Positions 11,568 to 23,200 of a stretch of 64,000 bases of DNA are shown here, in pieces. The stretch covers positions 1 through 64,000 of the forward strand of contig NZ_CP101806.1 in assembly GCF_024498215.1 (NCBI RefSeq), in the 5' to 3' direction. Numbering within the stretch: the first letter of the stretch is position 1; the number at the start of each line of letters is the position of its first letter. Both the position numbers and the translations under genes were made by a program. This DNA comes from Mycoplasmopsis caviae (GTDB lineage: Bacteria; Bacillota_I; Bacilli_A; Mycoplasmatales; Metamycoplasmataceae). The notes beneath the pieces are model-generated. The model worked only from the letters and a program-made list of their open reading frames with translations, did no database searches and was not told where the DNA came from.

Positions 11568-11598
11568 ACCAAAACAACTATAAAACAGTTGTTTTGGT
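11568..11598. terminator. Perfect hairpin with the recurrent CTATAAAACAG loop
   Basis: Stem ACCAAAACAAC / GTTGTTTTGGT (11 bp, perfect) around TATAAAACA, with a T run on the minus strand after the stem. It would stop minus-strand transcription coming from the IS remnant side before comEB. Its loop recurs at many other intergenic sites in this window. Confidence 0.65.
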
Positions 11599-11610
11599 AA
11601 AAAATTTACA

Positions 11611-11873
11611 ATTAACAGGATTGTTGATGCATTAAGAAAGATAAAAGCAGTACTTATCGATAGTTTAAACACGAGAGAAGAAACTTTTTTAAGAGTTAGA
11701 AATCCAGAATATTACACAAATTTAAGTAAAACATTAGGATATCAAAATATCCCTAAACGGGGTAAAGTTGATGAATTAGGTCCATTTTACTAGAATCAAA
11801 ATAATATACTTACCATAAAAACCTATTTTATAGGCATTTATAAAAAATCAAATTTCAAACTGTCAAAATCAAG
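11611..11873 (+). mobile_element. IS1634-family remnant (right end only)
   Basis: This stretch matches the right end of the IS1634-type element at 43880-45798. It has the same C-terminal transposase coding, including IVDALRKIKAVLIDSL and the final DELGP, followed by the CCTATTTTATAGG hairpin and the terminal repeat GTCAAAATCAAG. The left end and most of the transposase are gone. Many substitutions show that it is an old copy. It ends near 11873, inside the 3' part of a small minus-strand reading frame. Confidence 0.8.
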
Positions 11874-12026
11874 AGCACATTCATCAGTTTTTTGAATCAA
11901 AACAGGATTTGATAGAAATGAATTTCTCGCCTTTTTTTCGAAATTTGTTGATTTATCTAATTTTCAAATTTGGTTTCTTAATTTTTTAATTTCTTCATTG
12001 CTTAATTCTTTTTTTAAAAATATCAT
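11838..12026 (-). CDS. Small hypothetical protein, 3' end overlapping the IS remnant
   Basis: A 62-aa frame from ATG 12026 to TAA 11838, starting MIFLKKELSNEEIKKLRNQIW with one TGA Trp. The last ~12 codons come from the IS1634 terminal sequence, so the frame may be a gene truncated and re-terminated by the insertion. No family recognised and no good ribosome site is visible. The rest of the gap, 12027-12290, shows nothing convincing. Reality of this gene is doubtful. Confidence 0.3.
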
Positions 12027-12290
12027 TGGTATAAATTAGCAACCTTTTCAGTAAAATATTTTTTCAATGAATGAATAATTATTTTGGAATACTAATTGCA
12101 AATTATGGGAAATTGATACTATATTTGTTTGCATCTGTTAAATATACTAACCTAATATAGCGAATGATTAAATCTTACTTGAGTATTGCGTTTGCTTATA
12201 TTATCAACAAAAAAATCAAAAGATAAAAAAATTAATTTAGTATCAATTTTTATAAAAAGTAAACCTTTGTCAATAACTTAAATAAAAAAA

Positions 12291-12312
12291 ATAGTAAACC
12301 GCTGTTTACTAT
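12291..12312 (-). terminator. Terminator of degV
   Basis: Stem ATAGTAAAC / GTTTACTAT with a four-base loop; on the minus strand it is followed by a run of eight T. It overlaps the TAG stop of the DegV gene. Confidence 0.8.
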
Positions 12313-13211
12313 AGTAAATCTTTAATTTGTTCCATTTTATTTAGGAAGAGTTCTTTGGTTTCCTTAGGGCATTCAACAGCAACATTAGCAAAAGCTTCTG
12401 GTCCTGTATGAATAGCAACAACTGGAGCTAGTCAACCAACAAAAGGTTCTTGCTTATACTGAATTCTAAATTCTTCAATATATTTTTCTTGTTCTTCTTG
12501 TGAAGCACCGGTGTGAACATAAGCAGAAATTAGTTCATTGTCTTTATTTTCAAGTTTAAAATCTTTTGCCTTAGAAGCAATATTTTTGATTGTACTTTTA
12601 GCAAAAACACGCCCCACGCCCTCTTTTTTTAATTCTCCCCTATCAACAGAAATCAATGGCACAATTTTAAATAGTTTTGCAATTGCAGCAGCTGCAGGGT
12701 GTAATCTACCACCTTTTACTAAATAATCATTGTATTTAGGTATAAGTGTAATTGATTTATGAAAACTACCGTCTTCAATAAACTTAATATATTCTTCAAA
12801 TTTTGATGGATCTTTAGCCATTTGTTGTTCAAATCAAATTAAATCCAAAACAATAAGTTGAACAATTTCAATTGATTTAATGGCTCTTAATTTTGGAAAT
12901 TCTTCTTCCATTGTTTTAGAAGTCTGATATGTACTTGACAAATGATGTGAAATAGGATAAAAAATTATTTTGTCATATTCCTTAGATAATTTTTCAAAAA
13001 GTTCACTTGTTTTAGCTAAATTAATAACTGATGTTTTAACTTTAGCTTTTTTTGTATAGTAATTAAACAAATTAGATGTGTTGATATCAACACCATCTTC
13101 AAATTCTTTATCATCCACGTTTATGTGAAGTGGAGTATAAAATCATCCAAGAGCTTCGGCTTGTTTTTTAGTCAAAGCACAAGATGAGTCAACAACTATT
13201 GCATATTTCAT
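12309..13211 (-). CDS. DegV family fatty-acid-binding protein
   Basis: A 300-aa DegV-fold protein. Visible marks are the N-terminal MKYAIVVDSSCAL, the HHLSSTYQTS block (usual form SGLSGTYQS) and KGGRLHPAAAAIAKLF (usual GRIS motif). Family members (FakB) bind a fatty acid and present it to the kinase FakA, feeding exogenous fatty acids into phospholipids, which mycoplasmas must import. Start ATG 13211 is chosen because two TGA Trp codons would otherwise split the protein. Which fatty acid it binds cannot be told. It is a single-gene unit with its own terminator. Confidence 0.88.
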
Positions 13212-13278
13212 GCTTTCTATTATATAATAAAATAACTTTACATAGGGCAAAATTTGAAAGAAGAAGGACCTAAAAAAG

Positions 13279-13341
13279 AAAACACCCATAAAAATAGGTG
13301 TTTTGGTAAATTCGAGTTTTAGAATATTGAAATTCTAAAAC
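13279..13341 (-). terminator. Double hairpin terminator
   Basis: Two stems follow the lipoprotein stop at 13357: GTTTTAGAAT / ATTCTAAAAC (13316-13341) and AAAACACCC / AGGTGTTTT (13279-13304). On the minus strand the second is followed by TCTTTTTT. Confidence 0.75.
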
Positions 13342-13356
13342 TAGCAAACTTTTTAC

Positions 13357-14394
13357 TTATTTTACTTTTGCTATTGCTTCTTTTATAGTAGAAACCTCTT
13401 TAGACAAATTATTTTTGGCTGTTTCCATACTTTCTTTTGTTGCATCACTATTATTTAATTCAGTTGTAGCATTAGCGATTGCTTTTTCTAATTTTTCAGT
13501 TGGAATATTGCTGTGTTTACTTTTTACTGTTTCTTTTAGTGAATTAGCTTCTATTATCATGGCGGTAAGTTCTTGTTTAAGTTTACCAAGTTCTTTATTT
13601 TTTATTTCGATAAGTTTCTTAAATTTTACTGATAATAAATAGTATGTGTTTTCATAAAAAACATCAAGAGTTTTATTTTTGTCAGCATTTTTGAATATTT
13701 CATAAATTTGATTTTTGACATCGGTATAGGAACCACCGATCAACGGCTTCATTCTTTCTTCTACTATTGCCTTAATTGATTCATACTTAGTATGTATTTT
13801 TTGGCTAATTTGTGTAATTTGTTGCTCAAACAATGTAGTTTTTTCACTAATTTGTTTATTTATTGTGTTAGTATCTTTTATTAAATTATCAGTATCTTTG
13901 ATAATTGTTTCAATAGCAGATTTATCAACATTTAAATCTAAATTGTCATCAACAGGCTTTTCAGATAAAAGTTTAAAAAATTTAAGAATATTTTTTTTGG
14001 ATTCTTCATATTTTGCAATTGAATTTTTTCCTTCATTCTTTAATTTTTCATAAGTATTTTCTAAATTATTTATTGCTTCTTTAATTTCTGTTTCAAATTG
14101 TGTCAATTCATTTAAGGAAGCATTTTGCTTATTTAAAAATGTTTCAATTTTTAAAACAATTTGGTCGGCTGTTTTGTTTAATTCTTCGTAATCTTTTTCA
14201 GCATATTTTGTCTTATTTGTTTTTAAAGTTTTTAACAATTCTTTTATTTTATTATTAACATTATCAATTTTTTGTTTTTCTGTTTGTGGTTCATTTTTTG
14301 ATTTTTTATCACATTGAGCTGCAATAAAAGGAAGTGTTCCAGAAATTGCTAATGGAATTAATAGTTTGTTTAATTTCATTAATTTTTTAGACAT
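13357..14394 (-). CDS. Coiled-coil lipoprotein, short paralog
   Basis: A 345-aa lipoprotein with signal peptide MSKKLMKLNKLLIPLA and lipobox FIAAQC. The mature part is lysine/glutamate-rich and predicted helical, with long coiled-coil stretches. It matches the N-terminal half of the two 659-aa paralogs at 15563-17542 and 17771-19750, including the opening CDKKSKNEPQT, but ends (AIAKVK) just where those continue with IAKEELG. So it lacks the C-terminal half, either by deletion or because it is the ancestral form. Function unknown; surface anchoring is inferred from the lipobox. Confidence 0.85.
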   Translation of the reverse strand: MSKKLMKLNKLLIPLAISGTLPFIAAQCDKKSKNEPQTEKQKIDNVNNKIKELLKTLKTNKTKYAEKDYEELNKTADQIVLKIETFLNKQNASLNELTQFETEIKEAINNLENTYEKLKNEGKNSIAKYEESKKNILKFFKLLSEKPVDDNLDLNVDKSAIETIIKDTDNLIKDTNTINKQISEKTTLFEQQITQISQKIHTKYESIKAIVEERMKPLIGGSYTDVKNQIYEIFKNADKNKTLDVFYENTYYLLSVKFKKLIEIKNKELGKLKQELTAMIIEANSLKETVKSKHSNIPTEKLEKAIANATTELNNSDATKESMETAKNNLSKEVSTIKEAIAKVK

Positions 14395-14504
14395 TTTTAT
14401 CTCTTTCTATTTTATTCTAATAAATAAAGTATATATTATTTTAATTGATGAGAAGACAAAAAAAGAAGAGTAAGAACGACAACACGTTTTTTCTCTTCAA
14501 GCTT

Positions 14505-14981
14505 TTATTTTTTAATTTTAATGTGGCAATAACCGTTTGGATTTTTCTTTAAGTAATCTTGATGATAGTCTTCAGCAAGAGTGAAATTTTGAAGTTTTAA
14601 ATTTTCAGTAACAATTTTCTTATTATAGTTTTTAGCTAATTCAGTTAATGTGTTGGCAATAATTTCATGTTCACTATCATCTATGTAATAAACACCATTA
14701 CGGTATTGCGTGCCATAATCCTCGCCTTGATGATTATAAGCGGTTGGATCTACAACTGAGAACATTTGTTTAATAAGTTCTACAATAGACGTTTCATTTT
14801 CATCATATATAACTTTTACTGTTTCAACTGCCCCTGTTTCACCTGTGCACACTTGCTTGTAGTTTGGATTTTCAATTCTTGAGTTAGCATAACCAACAAA
14901 AGTTTTTTGAACACCCTTTAGACTATCAAAGAAGGCTTGTGTTCCTCAAAAACAACCGCCTGCAAAATATATTTCCTTCAT
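14505..14981 (-). CDS. msrA: Peptide-methionine (S)-S-oxide reductase
   Basis: A 158-aa MsrA that repairs oxidised methionine in proteins. The catalytic signature GGCFWG is at residues 8-13 (FWG uses a TGA Trp), and the C-terminal DYHQDYLKKNPNGYC contains the resolving-cysteine region. ATG 14981 is preceded by AAAAGGAG. The gene lies alone between two coiled-coil lipoprotein genes and interrupts that paralog series. No MsrB domain is fused. Confidence 0.95.
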
Positions 14982-15562
14982 ATTTTCTCCTTTTCCTATT
15001 TGTTTAATATTTTATTAATAATTAAAAATAATGAACAGAAAAATCAAAAATCCTAAATTGTGGTAACACAAATTTAACTAATTTGAATTTTACTAATATG
15101 GCTGTTTTATAACTGTATTAGTAAAAAATTCTACTAAAAAGTGTCAAACTAAACAGAAGCCAAAAAAGTTTTAAATCAAGCATTCTGGTTAATTAGTAAA
15201 TTCAAGCCAAAGAAACAAACCAGTTATTGCTTGTTTTCACAAGTTTCATATGTTCATTGCAACTTTCGGTGTTTAAAATTAAAAAAATGAACAATATGCC
15301 TATAAAATAGAAGTATTTGTAAAATTTTGTCAGTAATTTTAATAACATTTTTCGATTTTGTGTAGGGCCCAATCCAATATTCATTACAACACCGAGATTG
15401 CAAAAATTAATTGGCCCTAATTCCAAATAAACAGTATCATAAGTTTTCTAATCAAAGATTACGGTTTAGATATGGAATTTTAGAATTTCTTTGTTTATTT
15501 AACTTAATGAACCATCATAAAAAAGCATTTTAGTTTTTTTGTTTCTTAAGTGACAAAAGAAA
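14982..15562. other. Intergenic region without a supported gene
   Basis: A 580-bp gap upstream of msrA. It holds one copy of the CTGTTTTAT loop sequence (15102-15110). A 74-codon minus-strand frame (15202-15426) lacks a ribosome site and any recognisable domain. AAAGTGTCAAA at 15134-15144 resembles an IS1634 end but has no matching body. I see nothing else. Confidence 0.5.
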
Positions 15563-17542
15563 TTAAGAGGTATGGTTTAGTTTGATTTTGTATTCACTTA
15601 ATTTTTGTTCAACCTCTTCCAATAAAGCATTAATTATATATAGGTAGTCATCAAAAGTTTCCATGAATTTTTTGAGTTGTTCATATTTCATTTTATTTCT
15701 ACCTTGAACATTAAATTCAATTTGTTTATATTCTTCATTACTATGTGCTTTTCCAATAGTTTCAAATTCATTAAGTAATCTATTTATTTCCTCTTTTGTA
15801 AATTTCTTTTGTGCATTATAGAGGTCGGCATCAACTTTTTTAGTTATTCTTAATAATTCATCTCTTGATGAAATGTTATAACCCTTAATAGTTGCTTCGT
15901 CTTTGAAATTATTATATTCATCTGACGTATTATACATTTTCATCAGTTCTTCTTTGTTGGCTACATTTTCAATTCTTTTTTCAAACTTCTTGATGGCATC
16001 AAAAGTTTTCTTTCATTCATCAAGGTATTCATCATAATCATCTTTTAATTGCTTAAATTCTGCTTCAATCATAAGATGTAAATCTTCAAATTTTTCCTTA
16101 GATTCTTCTAATTTATTAATTAAGGCATCAACAGTTAAAGTGCCAAAGTTCTCGCTTTCATATTCAGTTTTCTTGCTAGAAAACTGATTTTTCAATTCTT
16201 TTGCTTTATTTTCAAAAAACTTTTTGTTTTCTTTTTCTTTTAATATTTTTTCACATTCGTCAATTGATTTAGTTATAGACTGAACAAAGTCGCTAATTTT
16301 CTTTTCTTTTGTTTTTGTTAGTTCTAAAGATGACTTAAGTTTGTCTAATGCTTTCTTATAGTCATCTTCTGTTTTATTGGCTTGACCTTGAATTCCTTTT
16401 ATTTCATCAATTACTTTTTTAAGTGTATCTTTTAATGATTTATAAAACTTATCTTCTTTGATTTTTGAATATTCGGCTTCAACATGTTCTATTGCTTTAC
16501 CTAATTCTTCTTTGGCAATTACGACCTTTATACTTGAAATTTCTTTATGAATATCACTCTTGGCGGTTGCTATACTTTCTTCTGTTGCATTAACATTGTT
16601 TATTTCAGTTTTAGCTTTATTAATCGCTGTCTCTAGGTTTGTAGTTGAGACATTAGGAAATTTAGTATTTACCTGTTTTTTTAATAAAGTGGCTTCTGTT
16701 ACCAAATTGATTAGTTCAATTTTTGTTGGATCGAAATGTTTCTTTTCCTCTTCAAGTAATTCTTTGAATTTTACAGATAATGAATAATAAATATTTTCAT
16801 AAAAAGAAGGCAGTGATGCATTCTTACTTTCATTATTGAATATTTCTTCAATTTGCTTCTTAATATCAGTGTAAGCATTATCAACCAAAAGGCCCATTTT
16901 GTTTTGAACTTTCATCTTAAACTCGTTATATTCAGCATGTACTTTTTCGTTAATTTGTGCAATTTGTTGTTCTAATAATGAGACTTTTTCACTGATTTGT
17001 TGGTTTAAAAAGTTATTATCCTTTATTAATTTATCAGCATCATTAGTAATAGATTCGACTTTTGTTTTGTCGGTACTAAAATCCAAGATACCTTCAATTG
17101 GTTTGCTGGTTAAAAGATTAAAAAATGAAATTAGTAAATTCTTAGTCTTTTCATATTTAGCAATTATTTCTTCTCTTTCATTTTTTAGTTTGTTGTAAAT
17201 GTTTTCTAATCTAGCAATTTCTTGTTTTACTTCTTTTTCCAATTGTGCTAATTCGTTCAAATTAACATTCTGCTTATTTAATGTGGCATTAATTTTTGAA
17301 ACAATTTGTTCAACATTTTTGCTTAATTCTTCATAAGTTTTACTAACATATTTAGTTTTGTTAGTTTGAAGAATTTTTAATAATTCCTTTATTTTAGTTT
17401 TTGCACTTTCAATTTTTTGTGCCTTGGTCTGTGGTTCATTTTTTGATTTTTTATCACATTGAGCAGCAACAAAAGGAAGTGCTCCTGAAACCACTAATGT
17501 AGGTATTAATAATTTGTTAAATTTTCTTAATTTCATAGACAT
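15563..17542 (-). CDS. Coiled-coil lipoprotein, long paralog A
   Basis: A 659-aa lipoprotein with signal MSMKLRKFNKLLIPTLVV and lipobox FVAAQC. It is almost wholly helical and charged, with repeated coiled-coil blocks, then a distinct C-terminal ~150 residues around EYNNFKDEATIKGYN. A TGA at 16013-16015 is Trp (LDEWKKTF), joining what would otherwise look like two genes. Same length, to the residue, as paralog B (17771-19750), with which it shares the opening ~95 residues nearly identically. The second ATG (17536) is an alternative start. Unknown function; a cell-surface filament-like or ligand-binding role is possible but not shown. Confidence 0.86.
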
Positions 17543-17709
17543 TTTTACCCCTTCTTATAATAAAGTATATATTATTTTAAAAATACTTGTATATTGACTA
17601 ATTTTATAAAATACAAAAACAAAATCTTGATATGAAAAAAGAGAAAAAAATATTAAAATTGTCATCAAGTAAAAGGGCTATTATAACACATCCACAAAAA
17701 GTACAAAAA

Positions 17710-17740
17710 ACCAAAACACCTATAAAAAAGGTGTTTTGGT
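17710..17740 (-). terminator. Terminator of coiled-coil lipoprotein paralog B
   Basis: Stem ACCAAAACACC / GGTGTTTTGGT, 11 bp and perfect, with a TTTTTT run after it on the minus strand. The loop TATAAAAAA is a variant of the recurrent loop. Confidence 0.75.
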
Positions 17741-17770
17741 AAATTTGAATTTTTGAATTGTCAAAGCAGA

Positions 17771-19750
17771 TTATATAGTTTTATTAAGTTTTTCTTTATA
17801 TTCTCTCAACTTTTGTTCAACCTCTTTTAATAAAGCTTCTAAGATGTAAAGATCTTCATCAAAATTTTTCATCAATTCTTTTAGTTCACTATAGTTCATA
17901 TTGTTTCTACTTTGAACTTTAAAAATTATTTTCATGTAATCTTCATCATTGTGTTTTTTACCTTCAGTTTCAAACTCAATTAGTAATCTAGATATTTCTT
18001 CTTTTGTAAATTTCTTTTTAGCGTTATAAAAATCATTGTTAACTTTTGTGCTTATTCTTTGTAATTCTTCTTTAGAAGAAATGTTATATCCTCTAATATT
18101 TGCCTCATTTTTGAATTGATTATATTCATTTGAATTGTTATACATTTGCATTAATTCATCCTTGTTAGCAATGTTTGAAATTCTTTCTTCAAACTTTTTA
18201 ATTGAATTATTAATTTTTTCTCACTCATCAAGATACTCATCATATTCATCTTTTATTTGTTTAAGTTCAGAATCAATTGATAGATAAAGATTTTCAATTG
18301 AATCTTGATAGTCTTCCAGTTTGTTGATTACGGCATCAAAAGGCATATTATTAAATGTTTCGTTTTCATATTCGGTTTTTTTGTTAGATAATTGATTTTT
18401 TAATTCTGCTACCTTATTTTCAAAAAGTTTCTTGTTTTCTTTTTCGCTCAGCGATTTTTGGCTTTCGTTTAACGATTTAGTTATAGACTGAACAAAGCCA
18501 GCAATTTTCTTCTCATTTGTTTTTGTCGCTTCAAAACTTGATTTAAGTTTGGTTAATGCTTGCTTATATTCTGCTTCACTCTTATTTGTTTGGCTTTGAA
18601 TTGCTTTTGCTTTTTCAATTACCTCTTTAAGTGAACTTTTTAATGATTTATAAAACTTTTCATCACTAATCTTAGAATATTCAGATTCAACATTCTTAAT
18701 TTCATTACCTAGTTCTTCTTTTGCAATAGCGACTTTTACAATAGAGATCTCCTTGAGAAGATTATTTTTAACAGTTTCTATACTTTCTTTTGATGCTTCA
18801 TTGTTATTCAATTCTACTGTAGCATTACTAATAGCAGTTTCAAGGTTTGTTGTTGATATATTAGCAAATTTATTATTTACCATTTCCTTTAATGTTACAG
18901 CTTGTAATATTAATGTGCCAAGTTCAGTTTTTAATTGTTTGAATTGGTTCTTTTTTATTTCAAGAAGTTCCTTAAATTTTACTGATAATAAATAATAAGT
19001 ATTTTCATAGAAAGAAACAAGCATATTATTGTTTTCAGCATTTTTTAATATTTCTGTAATTTGATTCTTAATAGTAGTATAAGAACTATCAGTTAGCTGT
19101 TTCAATTTATCTTCAACTATTGTTTTGATCAAATTATAACTAGTTCGAAGTTTATTGTTAATTTGCAATATTTGTTGCTCTAACAAAGTATTCTTTTCAC
19201 TAATTTGCCGGTTTAATGTGTTAAGGTCTTTTATCAATTTATCAGTGTCGTTGATAATTGACTCCACTGCAGATTTTTCAACACTTCAATCTAGATTATC
19301 TTCAACAGGCTTCTCAGTTAAAAGTTTAAAAAATGAAATTAGCAAATTTCTTGATTCATGAAATTTTGTAATTAAACCATCTCTCTCACTTTTAAGTTTA
19401 TTAAAAGTATTTTCTAATTCTGCAATTTCTTGTTTAGTTTTTGTTTCGAATTGTGTTAGTTCATCCAAGGTAACATTTTGTTTATTTAATGTGGCATTAA
19501 TTTTTGAAACAATTTGTTCAACATTTTTACTTAATTTTTCATAAGTTTTACCGACATATTTAGTTTTGTTAGTTTGAAGAATTTTTAATAATTCTTTTAT
19601 TTTAGTTTTTGCACTTTCAATTTTTTGTGCCTCGGTTTGTGGTTCATTTTTTGATTTTTTATTACATTGAGCAGCAACAAAAGGAAGTGCACCAGAAATC
19701 ACTAATGTAGGCATTAATAATTTGTTAAATTTTCTTAATTTTTTAGACAT
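17771..19750 (-). CDS. Coiled-coil lipoprotein, long paralog B
   Basis: A 659-aa lipoprotein with signal MSKKLRKFNKLLMPTLVI and lipobox FVAAQC. Two TGA codons (19286-19288, 18221-18223) encode Trp in conserved positions shared with paralog A. Blocks such as FVQSITKSLNESQKSLSEKENKK align with FVQSITKSIDECEKILKEKENKK of paralog A in pieces, and the C-terminal EYNQFKNEANIRGYN matches EYNNFKDEATIKGYN. It starts the tandem family and ends in its own terminator. Function unknown. Confidence 0.86.
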
Positions 19751-20026
19751 TTTTTGATCCTCTTCTTCATATAATTAAAGTATATATTATTTTATAAATA
19801 CTAGAATATTGACTAATTTTAACGAGTTATGATGTCGAGCCTAAACAAAGGGTCAAATTTAGAAATCAATATTATAAAATAAACATAAAAGGCTGTTTTA
19901 TAGTGATTTAGGTTAATTGATATAAATTAAGATGTAGAACGGTTTAGTTAAGTGTATATTTTCCTTTTGTAAAACTTAAACATATGAAATTTTGCAAACT
20001 TATGTATAATAATTTATATTTATTGT

Positions 20027-20100
20027 GCCAATTTCGCTTAGTGGTAAAGCAGCTGACTCGTAATCAGTAGCCACGAGTTCGATTCTCGTAATTGGCACCA
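20027..20100 (+). tRNA. trnT: tRNA-Thr (anticodon CGU)
   Basis: Seven-base acceptor stem GCCAATT / AATTGGC, anticodon arm CTGA-CTCGTAA-TCAG with anticodon CGT, T arm CGAG-TTCGATT-CTCG, and an encoded CCA end (20098-20100). It reads the rare ACG codon. It stands alone between two minus-strand lipoprotein blocks. Confidence 0.95.
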
Positions 20101-20208
20101 TATGAAAATAAAGGTTTTGGCTATTTTAAAAACCAAAACCTTTTTCAATTTTTAATAAGTATTTGTCTAAAAAGACTATAAAACAGACGAAAAATAAATA
20201 GATATTAA

Positions 20209-23200
20209 TTATTTGTTAAAGTAACTTTGAGCATCAAAATTAGTTGAATCGTTCTCAGTGATTGATAAATATCTATTTGAGTTGACAAATGTATGTTTAC
20301 CAAAATTATCAGTCACAACAAATTCTCAATAGTAGCAACCCGGCTCAATGTTGGCAGGTTTTATTTGGTGGCTTATTGAAGAATTATTTGCAGTGTTAAA
20401 ACTTTGTTCATTAATTAATGTTTTTTGATTTTTATAGATTCTATACAACTTTGCTTTTACTGATTTTATTGATGATGTATCTCCTGAAAAACTTGTAATT
20501 GTTTGTAAATTAATAGGTTGATTAAAATTACTGCTCGTTAAATTGACATTAACATTATATCAGCCTTGGTTTGTGTCATTAATAATTGAGTCATTTCAAT
20601 GTCATTTAGAATCAACATTTATCTGTGCAATATTTGAAAATAGATGTTTGTTTTTAGCAAGAGCAAAGTAGCCTTTGATTCAAACATAACCGCTTTTTTG
20701 AAGTAGTTCTCTTCTTAAGAAAAGATCATTTGCAGTTACATTTTTAAGCACAATTTTACTTTCGTCATTTAAGTTATTTGGTTTAGTTTCGCTAAAATAC
20801 ACATCATAATTCATATGCATATTATTATCTTTTTCTTTTAAGTGAATATAGTTACCAACTTTATAATTTAGTTTTAAACCAAAATCCCCTAAATGCTGCT
20901 TGTTGATATTAATGCTACTTGGCAGGTCAATTTGTTTATAAATTTCGACTTTGTCATATTTTGTATAAGCAATTTCAAGTAGTTTATTGTAAGCTTGGTC
21001 AATTTTGTCAGCATATGAAGTGTAAAGGTTAGTATCAAACAAATTAAAGCCTGATTCTAATGTTTTAGCTTCTATTTCTTTTCTTAAATTGTTAAATTCA
21101 TCACGAGCGTTTAGTGGTAAATAAATATCTCAATCTTTTGAATCTGAATACATAAATGAACCAAAAAGCATTCTTGTTAGTTGTAGCTTATTAAGTAATG
21201 TTTCATTGTTTTTGGCTTCTTCAATGTTAGTTAGTTGAGTGTCGTTAATGATCACCTTAGTGATATCGGAGTTTGTTTTAAGCGGGTTGTCTGAACCACG
21301 TGCATCATCTAATGATTGATTGTACCTGTAGAAGACAACATTTTTATCACTTACATAAAAATCAATTGTTGAAACAGATGGGTTTAATGGTTCAAGTTCA
21401 CTAGTTATATCTTTTGTGATCACATTTTGAGAACTATTTTTACTTAAATCATAAACTTTTAAATAATGCTTTTTTGTTGAGTTATCACCAAAGTAATGAT
21501 AAAGGAAATTATTTTCTTGGAAAGTTAAAGAATAAAGATAATTATCTTTTAATTCAATAATTTTAGCAACTTCATCATTAGAATCAATGATGTTATCACC
21601 ATCTTTAACTAGTTTAATTTTTTTATCATAAAGTGAGAATTTAAATAAGCCTGTTTTTCTCTTGTTATTTTGCTTAAAACTTGAAATTGTGTATCAACTA
21701 TCCTTGTGATAGAAAAATCTTGTTAGTCCACCGCTTGAAGATTTCTCTACAAGTTCAATTCCATTATCGGTTAACATCTTATTGCTTCTATCTTCAAGAG
21801 TTGAAAAAATACTATCTTTGTAGAATGAATTATCTCCCCCATATTCAGGATCGCTTAATTTAAATCATGGCAACATATGATTAAGAACAAAATTTGAGGC
21901 TCTTATAGTGTCAGGATAAATATTATGGTCCATTAATAAACTGTTTGTACCTCATCTTGGCATTCTTGTATATTCATATTTACCTGATGCCAAACTACCA
22001 CTTACTGCTTCTTCCACTTCGGTAGGATCACTAAAATATCATTTTGGCTTATCAGGATGCTTCTTAGTTCTTAAATTAACAGCTAAAATTTGATGAACAC
22101 CATTATGAATTGGATAAGGGAAAGCTTGTACGCCAGCAAAGTTTAATAATAGTGCTGTTAAAGATCCATAATGATGACAAACACCTAATTTAGTCTCAAT
22201 GGATTTAAAAATTCCAGTAGGCATTGAGGCCATAACATATGTGAGATAATCAGTAACATAACGTTCCGCTGCATATAGTTTATCAACATCGCTCATATGT
22301 CTTTTAATTTGTGCTAAACCATTTTTAATGAAGTTATATAACTTGATCTTTTCACTTTGATTTGATATTAATTTTGGATAGTGTCATGGACCATCCATTT
22401 TATCCATTGAATAAAGCTTGATAAATTTTCTGTTTTTATATTTTTCTTTATTTTTAATTATCCCGTCAGTTCAGTTTATTTCACTAGGAAAATCAAATGT
22501 ATCTAAGTCAACATTTGTGTAAATGTAATCTATTCAAGAATCACGATATCAATTAAGCAAAGCTTCGGTCATATTGTTAGCATTAAAATATTGACTTCTC
22601 AAATTGTATGAGAGGTTACTATAATCTGAATTTAATTTTGTAACCAGATCTTGTAATTCTTTAATTTCTGCTTCATCATTGCCAATTTGTGATGTTCTAG
22701 TGTATGAAGAGTTAGTTAAACCACTAGTGTAATTTTTGTGTCCATAAAAAACAGATCTTATGTTGCTGTTTTCATCTCTGTATTTATCAAAATTAGAATA
22801 GTTATGAACATGAACTTCACGGTTTTGTGAATCTTTGTATTCATCGCTATAATCGGGAACATTTGTGTCTTTTTGTTTAATGTAGTCTGTATATGATTTA
22901 AGAGTTTCTTCTTTTGATTTGAGTGTTATTGTTTCACTGTGCTCATCTGAAACAACATTATTGTCTAAATTTTGAAATGTATAATGAACCTTAATCTTAT
23001 CATCGCTAACTTTTTCAACCTTGGTGATTTTGTGAGTTGTTGAACTGTTTAGATTCTTAAAAGAGAAAAAATGGTTAGATTCATAATTTGCAATAATCTT
23101 GTCGGCATATTCATTCTCTACTAATAATATAGGCTTAGAAGCATTTGCTAATTCGTTTAACATCTTTTTAGTAGCATCTATGTCTTGTGGATTTAAATTT

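Noticed and set aside
15134-15150. Possible IS1634 terminal repeat
   Set aside because: Only about 11 bases match and no transposase sequence adjoins it in the right orientation.
15202-15426. 74-codon minus-strand frame with a hydrophobic middle part
   Set aside because: No ribosome site, no recognisable domain, composition like the surrounding non-coding DNA.
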